This document shows, piece after piece, positions 48,301 through 59,766 of a stretch of DNA of 64,000 nucleotides. This DNA comes from Halichondria panicea (taxonomy: Eukaryota; Porifera; Demospongiae; Suberitida; Halichondriidae): positions 4,700,646-4,764,645 of the forward strand of contig NC_087391.1 of the NCBI RefSeq assembly GCF_963675165.1, read 5' to 3'. Both the position numbers and the translations under genes were made by a program. Position 1 is the first letter of the stretch; each line of letters starts with the position of its first letter. Under the pieces are notes generated by a model that was not told where the DNA came from, ran no database searches, and saw only the letters and a program-made list of their open reading frames with translations.

Positions 48301-48816
48301 CAAGATCGATGGACCAAACTCTCAGAGCACACTGCCAACCATGTATATTGTCTTATCTTGCTAAGAGTCCAAACAATTTTTGTGGTGTTTGCGTATATGT
48401 GGCCTCTTAGCTAGTGATTTTGTCCTAGTCTCCAAGTTTCATGTATTTCCTAACAAATCTCACCCAGTAGTCTTAGAAAACAAGCTACTAATATAACACA
48501 CGAATTGTTGTGATATTTGCTTATTTGGAAGGGTCTCTCCCACTAACACATGTATACCTAATGGACCCCCCACTCTACATGTAGATATGCTGAGAGGGTA
48601 TTGAGGTAGTAGTCAAGACAACCCTTTACTGTTTACTGGCATGCTCACACTGTTGGGGACCTCTGCTTCACCACTGATGGTACGTAATCGCCCCTCATCC
48701 CTAAGCTGGGTTTTGTCCAGTAATCAATAATATTATTTATCCCTCACCTACTGTAACATATGTGCACATGTGAGTATTTAATCACAAGCTAAGTATAATT
48801 ATAGCTTGTCGCCTAG

Positions 48817-48990
48817 CGGGTATATTTTGAGGGTATAAATTTTTGCGGAAATACCTTTAGAAAAGTTTTTGCGGATTTAGAATAGCAGCGTTTTTGCAGC
48901 ATGCATACAGGCGATATCGAATTTGCGGTACATGCTTAATCAGCAAAAACCACTAACATTTATACACTCGAAATATACCCGCTATACGGT
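48817..48990. mobile_element. MITE with AGCGGGTATAT-type ends
   Basis: Left AGCGGGTATATTTTGAGGGT is mirrored by right CGAAATATACCCGCT; the interior is TTTTTGCGG-rich. It lies in the intron before exon 9. Confidence 0.55.
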
Positions 48991-49349
48991 ATCTAGAATT
49001 ATCTAGTTGCTCACTTCATTCTTTCATGTTCTCCCCCCCACAGGTACGTATCTGGTCAGTGGTGGTGAGGAGGGTGTACTCGTCCTCTGGCAGCTGGACA
49101 CACACAAGAGAGAGTTTCGTCCTCGTCTAGGCTCACCCATCACACACCTCGCCTGTAGCCCTGGTGACAAGTACTTCACTGTTGGTCTGCAAAGCAATGG
49201 TGAGCCCTCAGGGGATACCATAGTCCCCCATCCTTGTGGTGGGTTTGGTGTGAGTCACTGTCCAGTAATCTTAAAATCGTTGTGCTCAGAATATTCGATT
49301 TTCAGAGATTATGTTTGCTTCTACAGCACTCGTGCAAATGTATTTATGC

Positions 49350-49890
49350 CTCGGTGCGCATGCGCAAGCGAAGTATACGGTAGTGTGTTTGTGTGTGTGT
49401 GTGTCTATTTGTCTGTGTAGACTGCTACAGCTGCTCAAGGATCAATAAAGTATAAGTAAGAGTTTCTATAGGCTTCTAGTCATGTTTTCTTGGATTTTAA
49501 TTCGTGGATTTGCAAAATAATGCTTCGTTCTAGAGTTATGCCTAGTTTTGCTTACTTGGAATGCCTTTTCAGAAGAGCACATAGCCAAACTTGTTTACCG
49601 AGTATTGCTACTCTACTTAGTAGTTAACTCTGCACTAGAACGCTAGCTACAAGAGTGAGAAGAGAGCTGCAAGGCTCTGCTGACTTGCAGCCATTAATTT
49701 TAGACTTGAACTTTCGTTTTTAACAACAATCATGGTCGATCATTACCCACTCTTCGAGTTTTCCTGGATTTTGCATGCAGTAAAATTAAAAATGTTCATC
49801 ATAATCAATATATGTATAAAAGCTAGCTTAGTAGCTTTATGTTACGTAGCTTTGGCACCTCCACCGAGATCAGCACGTGCGGTGCTTTCA
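49350..49890. mobile_element. Copy of the 19.2-19.8 kb element
   Basis: Starts GCCTCGGTGCGCATGCGCAA and ends CCTCCACCGAGATCAGCAC; it matches 19220-19786 across most of its length, including GACTGCTACAGCTGCTCAAG. Short inverted ends GCCTCGGTG/CACCGAG(GC). It lies in intron 9 of this WDR75 copy, a different intron from copy 1, so it is an independent insertion. Confidence 0.65.
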
Positions 49891-50029
49891 TTTCTGTAAT
49901 GACTTTGTTTGTTTCACTGTACAGTTGATCTATGTTTGTACACTGCAGCTCATTATTTTGTCTACGTGTGATTGTATGTTTGGTTTAATAACTTGTGTCC
50001 GTACGTGCTTTCCCCTCGCTTGTTTAAAT

Positions 50030-50262
50030 ACCGTATAGCGGGTAAGTTTCGTGGGGTAAAAAATTCGTTCAATTCGATAAACGGTGGTTCTCGTGAGTAA
50101 AAATTTCGTTTAGTCTCGTTGTCTGTACTGCATTCCTACGTACCGGTAAGCCACGCCTACGTTAAAATTTCGTGGAGGTCAGCTTGCCCATGAAAATAAC
50201 GAATATTTTACCCCACAAAAATTACCCGCTATACGTATACGGTATACAAGTACTTGTAATAA
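50030..50262. mobile_element. MITE with ACCGTATAGCGGGTAA ends
   Basis: Left TACCGTATAGCGGGTAAG and right TTACCCGCTATACGTATACGG; interior with GCCACGCCTACGTTAAAATT. Closely related to 52066-52222, and ends are shared with relics at 22670 and 38576. Confidence 0.7.
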
Positions 50263-50587
50263 TAGCTTTGCTAACGAAGCAGCCCAGTTGAATCTCGAGT
50301 CTATTTTCCAGTGGTGCAAGTAGTATCAGGACTGGACACTGAGGTGGAATGGACTATTGGAGGATTGAGGAGGTCCCATACCCAGACTATAGACCAGAAT
50401 GGAATCAATCCTATTGGCCTAGTGATCTGTCCACATTCCATGTCTATAGTGACCAACAGTACTCCCGGGTTCATCCAGTTCTACGACCCAGTCAAGGAGT
50501 CAGTCACCCAACAGGTGAGTATATAAAGTTGCTAAGTTAGTGCTGTATAGCTGTATAGCTGCAATGATCATAATTAAAAACTAAAAG

Positions 50588-50655
50588 TTCCTCACTCACA
50601 CACACACGCACGCACGCGCGCACGCACACACACACACACACATGCACGCACACAC
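50588..50655. repeat. (CA/CG)n alternating purine-pyrimidine tract
   Basis: CACACGCACGCACGCGCGCA-type alternation just before exon-11-like sequence; able to form Z-DNA in principle. Confidence 0.8.
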
Positions 50656-50805
50656 ACTCTAGTTAAATATGTGACGGACCTGAACTATGTGTCTCGGCCT
50701 GATGATACGCCCCTCTCTTTGACCACAGTGGACCACACCTCTTTCTCTCCTGATGGGGACTGGCTATATAGCCACAGTAAGTTAATATGCAGTACCCATA
50801 AATAA

Positions 50806-50885
50806 AACTTGACGAGTTTCAAGACTTGGTACTGGCAGTTCACCGCACACTGCTATTGGTTCTAGTGTAAAGTTAATTGCTGCCT
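50806..50885 (-). pseudogene. Short deaminase remnant
   Basis: About 70 bp match the NFTLEPIAV...LPVPSLETRQV-encoding part of the single-domain deaminases. The rest of the gene is gone, but it sits at the same place after WDR75-like exon 11/12. Confidence 0.6.
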
Positions 50886-51289
50886 GAATATCGGCATGGT
50901 ATGATTGCAAACAACATGCAGTGATTCGAAGTACATGTAGTATCATTACCCTGTCAGCTTGTGCAATTGTAATTGTCAAATGCCACAAAAATATTGTGGG
51001 AAAAGTATATACATGTAATAGTACACAATTAAGGCATGTTATGAATAAGAAAAGTCTATAAAAATTATTGTTTATGTATGTATATTGCGCAATTTAAAAT
51101 GTTCTTGTACCATCTGGTGTATTTCGCGTTTGTCCAACACGAATTCTTCTTCCTGTGATAACTGGCTTTGTTCTTCCGACGACTCTTCCTCTGGTCTTAC
51201 TTCATTGTTGATTATGCCTTAATTGGCATGTAACACTCATTTAATAACTATAGTTTGATACATACAATGGTGTACACTACGTACTATGT

Positions 51290-51490
51290 TTACGTAAGGT
51301 TCAACAGAATTGTTATAAGACCCAGATTGTGCTCCTGTTATTGTCTTTTGCAGTGTGTGTGTGTGTGAAGTGATATACTTTCTGTTTGTGGCCATATATT
51401 TATACCAAGTATGTACGTATATAAACTGCTAAGCTCAGTTGTCTTTCAACTGGAACTTGCGTGTGTGTGGTCTAGTGGAGTAATATATAG
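51290..51490 (-). pseudogene. Degenerate exon 1/promoter block of a deaminase gene
   Basis: Resembles 45670-45880: GTTATAAGACCCAGAT, GTTTGTGGCCAT and CTTTCAACTGGAACTTG in the same order. The start exon is disrupted. No gene body. Confidence 0.45.
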
Positions 51491-51677
51491 TCTAGTAGTA
51501 CAGTATGTGATTAGTGAAAGGTATGTGCCTTTTCAGCTACACAGTGAATATACATTGTCCACTAGTGCATGCCCTCATGCTATGTACTTACTCTGTTAAC
51601 CATCCTAAATAATTTAATCGATACGTATACAGTAATCATGATAATCATGATTGTGTGTATTTTATTGTCTCCCTCAG

Positions 51678-53744
51678 ATATGCGCTGAACACTTGTGTGG
51701 AGCTACCTCACGATCGACCTGTCATCAGCATCACCTTCCAACCACGTCGCCATGCTAATAAGACGTCCAATCAGATTCCTCTATTGGTCTCTACGAGTCT
51801 AGATGGCCACTTCAAGACGTGGGTCCTCCTAGGAGAGGAAGTGGGTGTGTCATGGTCGTGTCAGGCAGTGGGTTACTACCATGGTCTGGAGAGTGTGGGG
51901 GCGTGCTTCAGTGAGGATGGGTCACTACTGGCTGTCAACTTCAACAGTGTGAGTGCATGATAATATTTCATGTAGTTGAGGTGCACGATTTATTTTACTA
52001 CCTAGAACTCATTGCATTCCCCTTATTCAATCTGATTACAATCATGAACAGTATCACACAAGCTACCGTATAGCGGGTAATTTTTATGGGGTAAAAAATT
52101 TGTTCTATAAAAATTTCGTTTAGTCTCGTGGCTGCACTGCATCCTACATTCCGGTAAGCCACGCCTACGTTAAAATTTCGTGGAGGTCAGCTTGCCCACG
52201 AAAATTACCTGCTATACGGTATAGTATATATCACACCTTGACAATAATTATTTCTGGGGTATACCTCCCTAAAGGTAGCTTGCCCTCTGGTAATGTTTTC
52301 TGGATGAAGATCCAAAGCTTCATGTACATGTAGCTATGACTTGTCTGTATGCGGAACATACTGTTTGTGATTACTCTCTCTCTATCCGATATGTTGTGTC
52401 TGACTCTGTGGGACCCAGTGAACTGTGAGCTGAGGAAGACTCTCTGCAACCCTTTCAAGAGTGGAGACTATCGGTGAGCTAACAGTGCCACTGTAGTGTA
52501 CACACATAGAGCTTGGTGTTCTTGTAAATTGTTTTCCTAAGTGTGTATGATCTTGGGTACCTTAATTTAAGCTAACCTTCCGAAAGTACTGTCTCTTATT
52601 CAATCTCTTGTGCATAAAGGCTAGCAGCTACTTGTTTCATGGAATGTAAGCTCATTATTTGTTCCTCTTGTGTGTCTAAAGGTGTATGGTATTTGGTCAT
52701 AAGAGCTCTTCCCAGTATCTCGTGACAGCCTCAGAGACTCACCTCCAAGTCTGGGACCTCCTTTATTGCTCAGGTGAGCATATAGTGTGGTGATACATGC
52801 AGTATCACTAAGCTATGGCGTTATGTTTAGATAGGCTTGTGTCCAGGCCTTCCTGTTTTCATAGATGCATGTACGTATAGAAGGTAGCAAAGACATCCAG
52901 TGTATGAATTTATTCGATTCCTGGACCATGTTATTGTGTGCTTTGTTGTTATTGAGTTTGTGTGCTTTCTTATCCAGTGCTGTGGTGTGTGAAGACCAGA
53001 GTGTGCTCCATGGTATCTGATCCTCTGAGTCAACTCACAGCTGTGTTTGTGCCCTCAGGGAATGACCTCATGCATCCACACATTGTGGGTGGCTGTGCAT
53101 GGGAACATCTCATACCATATCACATGCATGTTGTCCTATCTTGCTAAGAGTCCTGACAAGTTTTTGCATACCAAATAACCCCCCCCCACACACACACACA
53201 CACACACACAGTGTACCTGATTGATCCACTCAAATGGCCGTACATCATTCTGTATTCTCGGGGCAAGTGCTGGGGGGCGTGTTCCTACCCCCTCAGTCAG
53301 TTTACACAACAGAGGTTAGTACAGTGTGTGACTAATAGGCATTAATTGCTATGCATATCATAGTTATACGTCACTCACAAACTGTTTTATTACACTGAAT
53401 GTGCTACTTTTGCTACAGGTTCTACAGTACACCACAAGTTGAACAGCACGTCCAAACCATCACTCTCTCTACTCAGTGCCCCTCCCCACGTCCTCCCCCC
53501 AATGCCCTCCCTCTGTCTCCCGTACCTCTAGTCACTGTTACCACATTGGCAGGGGTCTAAAGGTCACCTCAATGATGACATGGGTGAGAGTGAGGTCGGA
53601 GGTCTGAGTTCAGAGGACGAAGGTCAGCCAGAAGTGGGTGTGGCCTCTAGTAAAGCTAGCAATGTGATGGAAGTGGACATTGAGTGTAGAGACTTGGAGG
53701 TCAAGAACTATGACTGGCTAGTAGAGCATTTCAGAATAATGTGA
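51678..53744 (+). pseudogene. WDR75 partial copy, exons 13-19, broken
   Basis: Exon 13 51678-51948; exon 14 about 52397-52473, with the acceptor AG lost (ATGTTGTGTCTG); exon 15 52682-52773; exon 16 from 52978; exon 17 from 53212, fused by deletion to the end of exon 18 (CAGTCAGTTTACACAACAGAG, to 53314); exon 19 53419-53744 with a TAG replacing the CAG codon after CTCCCGTACCTC. Several independent lesions. Confidence 0.8.
52066..52222. mobile_element. MITE with ACCGTATAGCGGGTAA ends
   Basis: Ends TACCGTATAGCGGGTAATTT and AAATTACCTGCTATACGGTA form near-perfect inverted repeats around about 120 bp. It lies in intron 13 of this WDR75 copy and is absent from the other copies. Confidence 0.75.
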
Positions 53745-53805
53745 TATTCGATATTTTGACACTAAATATGATGTGGCTATGTTAAGTTAGAACATGGGCA
53801 AGAGG

Positions 53806-53872
53806 TATCTATGTGTTATAGTGTCCCAAAGCTCGAGGGATGAGGGACACTATAACCATAGATACCGAATGC
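53806..53872. mobile_element. Small foldback element
   Basis: GGTATCTATG-TG-TTATAGTGTCCC is mirrored by GGGACACTATAACCATAGATACC around a loop containing GCTCGAGGG. Confidence 0.65.
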
Positions 53873-54012
53873 TAAATACACTCAAATGGGATCTAAAATA
53901 ATTATAAAGCTATTCCGAACATTAAATAACACTAGCAGTATAGCTATTACATTGTTCTAGTGATACATCCTACATTGTTATATAAAGAACTAATTAGCTA
54001 TTATGTCAACTA

Positions 54013-55347
54013 TTAAGATATGCAGATGCATCTTAATCGTTCGCATTCTTCCTCAATTACTCTCTCTTCAATTATTCTCTCTGATAGTTCATTATTAATC
54101 AATCTGACATTTTCTACTGCGGCAACATCTGATTGTTGCCTATTTTGCTTAGCACTACTCCACTCTCGCTGCTTAGCAATCCTCCACTGTTGTTGCTTTT
54201 CAATCGTCCACTGTCGTTGCTCTGCTTGTAGTACTAGTATGCAATTAACTTGGCCTAGTTCCACCATTACTCGGATTGCGTGGAGTTGTATTGTGATTCC
54301 TGCTTGGTAACGCTCAAACAGCCGGTCGACAGTAACCTTTTCATAAGGAACGTTAGCTACACGTAATATGAGTGTAATCTCGTTGGTGATTCTTACTAAG
54401 CAGTCATTGCATGGGAAGTGTGTCACAGCTAATGCAATAGTCGAACTCTGTGTACTCCAACTCTCCGGTTTTACAAATTGATTTATCTCAGTATTTATCT
54501 CAGTTTCGATATCTGGTATTGTATGACAACATCCTTCACCATGCTTTTCAAACGCTTTTAAAACTTTTTCCTTACTCCTACCTACTGTATTTACAGCGTT
54601 TATTTGCACTTGTGCCACTGCCACATACACATTGCTTGTTGCACAACTACTTTCGATGAATGTTCTCTTAAGTTCCGCAGGTTTCAGTGTTTCTTTCACT
54701 TCCGTCAAAGTGGTAAATAGCGGCCTAATATTCACTGGTGTTTGAGCAATAGCTCGTTCATCAACTGTGGCCACTATTTTATCTACTATAGCATATATTA
54801 TCGTGTCTTTGTCTCTTCTCTTCCCCTGTATTTGTTCCCACTCATCAATACTGACTCTTCGAGGACTATAATCAGGCATTTCAGTGACAACCGAAATGTT
54901 CTGAATACCAAGGTGATCCACTATTTTTTCTCTGTTTAAATGATAAAGCCAAGATGCCAAATCTTCAATAATTTCATCTTTACCTCCCCCATCTCCGCAG
55001 TACAGATTTGCTATGCGGAGTGTAAATGAAACCGTTGCTCCTCTTTTTGTTAGAGACTCGAGGAAATCTTCCAAATCTTCTCTACATGTGAAGCATGGGC
55101 TCTTTGAGAGATTGATAGTGATTTTAATATTGTCTTGTATCTCTTCCAGTAGATTAGCTTGTCTGATGAAACCAATCTCAGCATGGATTCCTCTATTGCT
55201 CACTGTTGTGATAAAAGAAGTCGGACCTCCGTTGATGACGACAACACTAAATGCTACAGTTGATTGCTCACTAAATGGCACTCCTCCCCAGAATATTTTC
55301 TGGAAGCGTTCTTGGAGCGATGCCAAATCTCCTAGAGGTACTGCCAT
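54013..55347 (-). CDS. Double-domain AID/APOBEC-like deaminase, intact
   Basis: 444 codons, single exon, ATG at 55347. First domain: H55-A-E57 (RGIHAEIGF), then S83-P84-C85-FT-C88 and LRIANLYCG (110-118), a helix and a strand NISVVTEM. Second domain: H269-G-E271 (KHGEGCC), P312-C313-ND-C316, LRVANVPYE and a strand ITIQLHAIRV. Both domains keep zinc and catalytic residues. The C-terminus (about 375-440) is a Gln/Trp/Glu-rich helix, probably a coiled coil. Two-domain layout recalls tandem-domain APOBEC3 proteins, but is probably an independent duplication. Likely C-to-U deaminase of DNA or RNA; an immune or anti-transposon role is inference from the family. It is antisense between two WDR75 copies, with GTG just before the ATG. 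Ordered but distant, so the exact family within the deaminases is not certain. Confidence 0.78.
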   Translation of the reverse strand: MAVPLGDLASLQERFQKIFWGGVPFSEQSTVAFSVVVINGGPTSFITTVSNRGIHAEIGFIRQANLLEEIQDNIKITINLSKSPCFTCREDLEDFLESLTKRGATVSFTLRIANLYCGDGGGKDEIIEDLASWLYHLNREKIVDHLGIQNISVVTEMPDYSPRRVSIDEWEQIQGKRRDKDTIIYAIVDKIVATVDERAIAQTPVNIRPLFTTLTEVKETLKPAELKRTFIESSCATSNVYVAVAQVQINAVNTVGRSKEKVLKAFEKHGEGCCHTIPDIETEINTEINQFVKPESWSTQSSTIALAVTHFPCNDCLVRITNEITLILRVANVPYEKVTVDRLFERYQAGITIQLHAIRVMVELGQVNCILVLQAEQRQWTIEKQQQWRIAKQREWSSAKQNRQQSDVAAVENVRLINNELSERIIEERVIEEECERLRCICIS

Positions 55348-55585
55348 CACCTTCTTTAGATAATTTTTGTGAATTGAGTCTGCAAAAGGTCATGGTCATG
55401 GTCATGGTCATGGGTTGTGGTCGTGGTTATCCTATCTGGCACAAACTGAAACCATACATAGCGGAAATAAACAGTGTGGCTCAGTGAGTCAGCGCACGTT
55501 ATCCCAATCTGATCAAGCTTATTGTCTTGTTGCCTATGTGCCTCCTTATAGGTACTTTGATTATTAATTTAGTATTAATAGCTAA

Positions 55586-55625
55586 TTACCCCGTGCATGC
55601 GCAGCGCCAGCAGGGTAGAGTGATT

Positions 55626-55685
<60 letters not shown>

Positions 55686-55969
55686 TGTGTGCATGTGTGT
55701 GCATGTGTGTGTGTGTGCGTGTGTGTGTGTGTGTTTCGAATAAACACTTGTTCTGCATGAAGTTCAGGACTAGATGTTTCTACAAATGTTATTGTTGTAG
55801 GTTTATTATGTACTGTCAGTTCTAATTCACACACAAGTCCAGTTTTACCTCGTTTATCCCAGAAACACTTTATAAAGGCTGGATCAAAGCTGTCAATCTC
55901 TTTAAAGTCTTTTAGCCTCAGGCTAGTGGTCAACTCATCGTGGTCTGTGGTTATATATCCTTCAGCCAT
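55586..55969 (-). pseudogene. Third-subfamily deaminase, truncated by microsatellite
   Basis: Starts at ATG 55969 (MAEGYITTDHDELTTSLRLK), parallel to the gene at 45457, and keeps HAE (PELHAEQVF). At about 55738 it runs into a (TG)n/(TGCG)n microsatellite read as Thr-His repeats and loses the PCxxC half. Upstream of the gene at 37452, the same microsatellite context (CAGCAGGGTAGAGTGATTGG) occurs with the deaminase part absent, which marks a shared breakpoint. Confidence 0.7.
55624..55735. repeat. (TG)n/(TGCG)n microsatellite
   Basis: About 110 bp of TG with CGTG interruptions. A shorter relative is at 37708-37770. Confidence 0.9.
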
Positions 55970-56214
55970 TACTGTGAGGTCATTGACATAAATTTAATGT
56001 ACGTCTAAGAAGTCTCTCAATTACATGATTACTCAGCATATTACATATTTGGTGTTGGCCTTTTAGTGCCTATGGTAACATCCATATTCAGAGCATTGTA
56101 TTCATTGGTCTTACTTCACTGTTGGTTATATTAATTGTCATGTAACACTCATTTTAATATACTAGTCTGATACTATTATGGTGTACACTATACATAGTAT
56201 GTTTACGTAAAGCT

Positions 56215-56470
56215 TCAACAGAATTGTTATAAGACCCAGGTTGTATGTTTATGTGCTCCTGATATTGTCTTTTGCAGAGTGTGTGTGTATGTTTGTGAAG
56301 TGATATAACTTTCTGTTTGAGGCTATAATTATATTGATACCAAGTATGTATGTATGTAAACTGTTAAGCTCAGTTGTCTTTCAACTTGAACTTGCGTGTG
56401 TGTGGAGTAGTGATTTTACTGAGAAGTGTGGTGGTATGTGAATATCACATAATTAAGGTGATTCATTACT
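56215..56470 (-). pseudogene. Degenerate exon 1/promoter block of a deaminase gene
   Basis: Same order of motifs as 51290-51490 (GTTATAAGACCCAG, GATACCAAGTATGTA, GTCTTTCAACTTGAACTTG, GAGAAGTGTG). The start exon is damaged (GTTTGAGGCTAT). No gene body follows before WDR75-like exon 13. Confidence 0.45.
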
Positions 56471-56586
56471 TCAGTGAACGGTATGTGCCTTTCCAGCTAC
56501 ACTGTGAATACAATTGTCCACTAGATTCCCTCATGCGTACCAGTGTATACATGTAGCCTTACTCTGTATTTTATTGTCTCCCTCAG

Positions 56587-58095
56587 ATACACTCTGAACA
56601 CTTGTGTGGAGCCACCTCACGATCGACCTGTCATCAGCATCACCTTCCAACCACGTCACCGTACCAACAAGACGTCCAATCAGATCCCTCTATTGGTCTC
56701 CACGAGTCTAGATGGCCACTTCAAGACGTGGGTCCTCCTAGGAGAGGAAGTGGGTGTGTCATGGTCGTGTCAGGCAGTGGGTTACTACCATGGTCTGGAG
56801 AGTGTGGGGGCGTGCTTCAGTGAGGATGGGTCACTACTGGCTGTCAACTTCAAGACTGTGAGTGCATGATAATATTGGTTGAGGTGCACAAATATACCTA
56901 GAACTCATTGAATTCCCCTTATTCAATGTGATTGCAATCACAAACAGTATCACATGCACATACCGAGCTATAGTTATATACCACACCTTGACAATAATTA
57001 TTCCTGGGGGTATACCTCCCTAAAGGTAGCTCCCCCCTCCTCCGTCCCCCTAGTAATTTTCTCTGTGCTAAAGCTTCGTGTAGCTATGATTTGTGTGTGT
57101 GTGTGTATGCTGTTTGTGATTACTGGTTGTCTCTATCCAATATGTTCAGTGTCTGACTCTGTGGGACCCAATGAACTGTGAGCTGAGGAAGACTCTCTGT
57201 AACCCTTTCAAGAGTGGAAACTATCGGTGAGCTAACAGTGCCACTGTAGTGTACACACATGGAGCTTTAGTGTACTTGTAAATTGTTTTCATAAGTGTGT
57301 GATGTTGGGTAACTTGTATATGCTAGCCTTTGGTCTGTGCAAAGTACTAATGTTGAAGGCTAGCAGCTACTTGTTTCATGGAATGTAAGCTCATTATTTG
57401 TTCCTCTTGTGTGTCTATAGGTGTATGGTGTTTGGTCATAAGAGCTCTTCCCAGTATCTCGTGACAGCCTCAGAGACTCACCTCCAAGTCTGGGACCTCC
57501 TCTCTTGCTCAGGTGAGCATAGAGTGTGGTGATACAGTATCACTAAGCTATAGTGTTATGTTTTAGTAGCTACGTTTAAGCTGTAAATACACTGTCTGTA
57601 CATTTGCCAGCAAATATTTAGCCTTTTTAGCCAAAGAATAGAAGACCTGTGAGCATAATCTACTGAGGTCACATGTATGCATTCATTCTTAGACCAGCTG
57701 TTATTGTGTGCTGGTTGTTATTGAGTTTGTGTGCTTTCTTATCCAGTGCTGTGGTGTGTGAAGACCAGAGTGTGCTCCATGGTATCTGATCCTCTGAGTC
57801 AACTCACAGCTGTGTTTGTGCCCTCAGGGAATGACCCACCATCCACACATTGTGAGTGCATGGCTGTGCATGTGAACTCTCATACCATACCATGATAGGA
57901 GTTTTGACAAGTTTTGGTTTTTGTATAATAATAAATTATGGTCTCTAATTAGCTAGTATAGGCCTTGTACAATTGTGCAGTGATTTTGTCCTAGTCTCCA
58001 AATTTCATGTGTTTCCTAACAAATCTCACCCAGTAGTCTGAGCTACATGTAATAACACTTGGAATGGTCTTTACATTTCTAATGGACCCCCCCCC

Positions 58096-58133
<38 letters not shown>

Positions 58134-59069
58134 GTACCTGATTGACCCCTCTTCTCCAACTCCACTGGCCGTACATCACTCTGTGTGCTCGGGGCAAGTC
58201 CTGGGGGGCGTGTTCCTACCCCCTCAGTCAGGGGGTACCTCCACACTGTACTTCATGGACAAGGCACAGGTTAGTACAACACTACCAGTACCCCACACTG
58301 TACTTCATGGACAAGGCACAGGTTAGTACAACACTACCAGTGCTCTTCGGAAGATTATAACTAGTAAACCTACAGTAGCTATTGCCTTAGTCCCTCCGTA
58401 AAGTCCTATGAAATGTTTGCATGCAATGCATACATATATATCTCTGTGACCCATATGCGTTTATTATGTTGTGTGTGTGTGTGTGTGTGTGTGTGTACAG
58501 GTGTTGTATGGCCTAGAGGAGGAAGGTAAAGAGAAGAGTGATGACTCTCGGCCGTTACTAGGGGACAATGTTCCCACGTCAGAGAGGGCATTCTGGGATA
58601 TCTTTGGAGGCAGCAAACTACAAAACAGAGGTCAGTATAGTATCAGTGTGTGACTAATATGCATAACATATACGTCACCACTCACAAAATGTTATTATAG
58701 CATTTTATTATGGCAATTTTACAATATGCTACTTTTGCTACAGGTTTTATGGTACACCAAAAGTTGAACAGCACGTCCAAACCATCACTCTCTCTACTCA
58801 GTGCCCCTCCCCACGTCCTCCCCCCAATGCCCTCCCTCTGTCTCCCGTTCCTCCAGTCACTGTTACCACATCGGCAGGGGTCTAAAGGTCACCTTGATGA
58901 AGACATGGCCGAGAGTGAGGTCGGAGATCTGAGTTCAGAGGACGAAGGTCAGCCAGAAGTGGGTGTGGCCTCTAGTAAAGCTAGCAATGTGATGGAAGTG
59001 GACATTGAGTGTAGAGACTTAGAGGTCAAGAACTATGACTGGCTAGTAGAGCATTTCAGAATAATGTGA
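56587..59069 (+). pseudogene. WDR75 partial copy, exons 13-19, nearly intact
   Basis: Exons 56587-56857, 57150-57226, 57421-57512, 57747-57851, 58133-58269, 58501-58630 and 58744-59069 match exons 13-19 in phase and end at the same stop. A 51-bp tandem duplication after exon 17 repeats its last about 31 bp and donor (to 58320), giving two competing donors; using the second would insert 51 nt in frame. Exons 1-12 are absent. Either a partial duplicate without function or a source of a C-terminal fragment. Confidence 0.75.
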
Positions 59070-59766
59070 TATTCGATATTTTTTGTGAACCAAGCATTCT
59101 TGACAATACCAGGAGCAGATTACAGAACCTCTTAACAATACATGTACACAATACATGTACATGTATATGCACGGCTACACTACAGGTAATTTCTGGAATC
59201 AAAACATTTGTGGTTGAGCAATTAGTTCGTGGTAATAATTTCGTGGTTATGCACTGCAATGATGATTGCTTCATTCGTGGGTAAAATGTTTGTGTTCCTG
59301 TATTTAACCACGAAAATTACTTTTAACATCTGCATTGTTACGTAATTAGCTGGAAGCCCCACCCACGATGACAGAGGTCATGGAAGGGTTGGGCCATTAG
59401 TGAAGGAGACCTTCACCCAGCCCAAGCCCAGCACTAATCACGACTAGAGCCTAGTCGGTGAAGTTGAACAAACCAAATACCAAAAAAGAACAACCACAGG
59501 GGACCGGGCGGGTGGGAAAAAAGATAATGTCTTTTGTAATGTTTGATTAGTCATTGTTTTCCTAAGTGTGTGGTGTTGAGTACCTTTAGCTAACCTTCAA
59601 TTTATGCAAGTATTCAAACTCATGTGCATAATTATGTTGAAGGCTAGGAGCTACTTATTTCATGGATGCATGTAAGCTCATTACCTTAAGGTCACAGGTA
59701 CATTTGTCTGTATTTTTGCTGTGGTATTAAATTCTGCTAAATTTTGCTCAAGTTGTTTGTCTATAG
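59070..59766. repeat. Duplicate of the WDR75 3' flank (28552-29254)
   Basis: Near-identical to 28552-29254 over about 700 bp apart from a few small gaps. No gene seen in it. Confidence 0.8.

Larger units (their letters stand above)
48593..50776 (+). pseudogene. WDR75 partial copy, exons 8-11, broken
   Basis: Degenerate exon 8 at about 48593-48680, exon 9 49044-49199, exon 10 50312-50514 (one codon longer), exon 11 50663-50776 with a 2-bp insertion (AATATGTGACGG) and a duplicated CTATATAGCC. Exon 12 is missing; its place is taken by a deaminase remnant. Continues into exon 13 at 51678. Confidence 0.78.
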
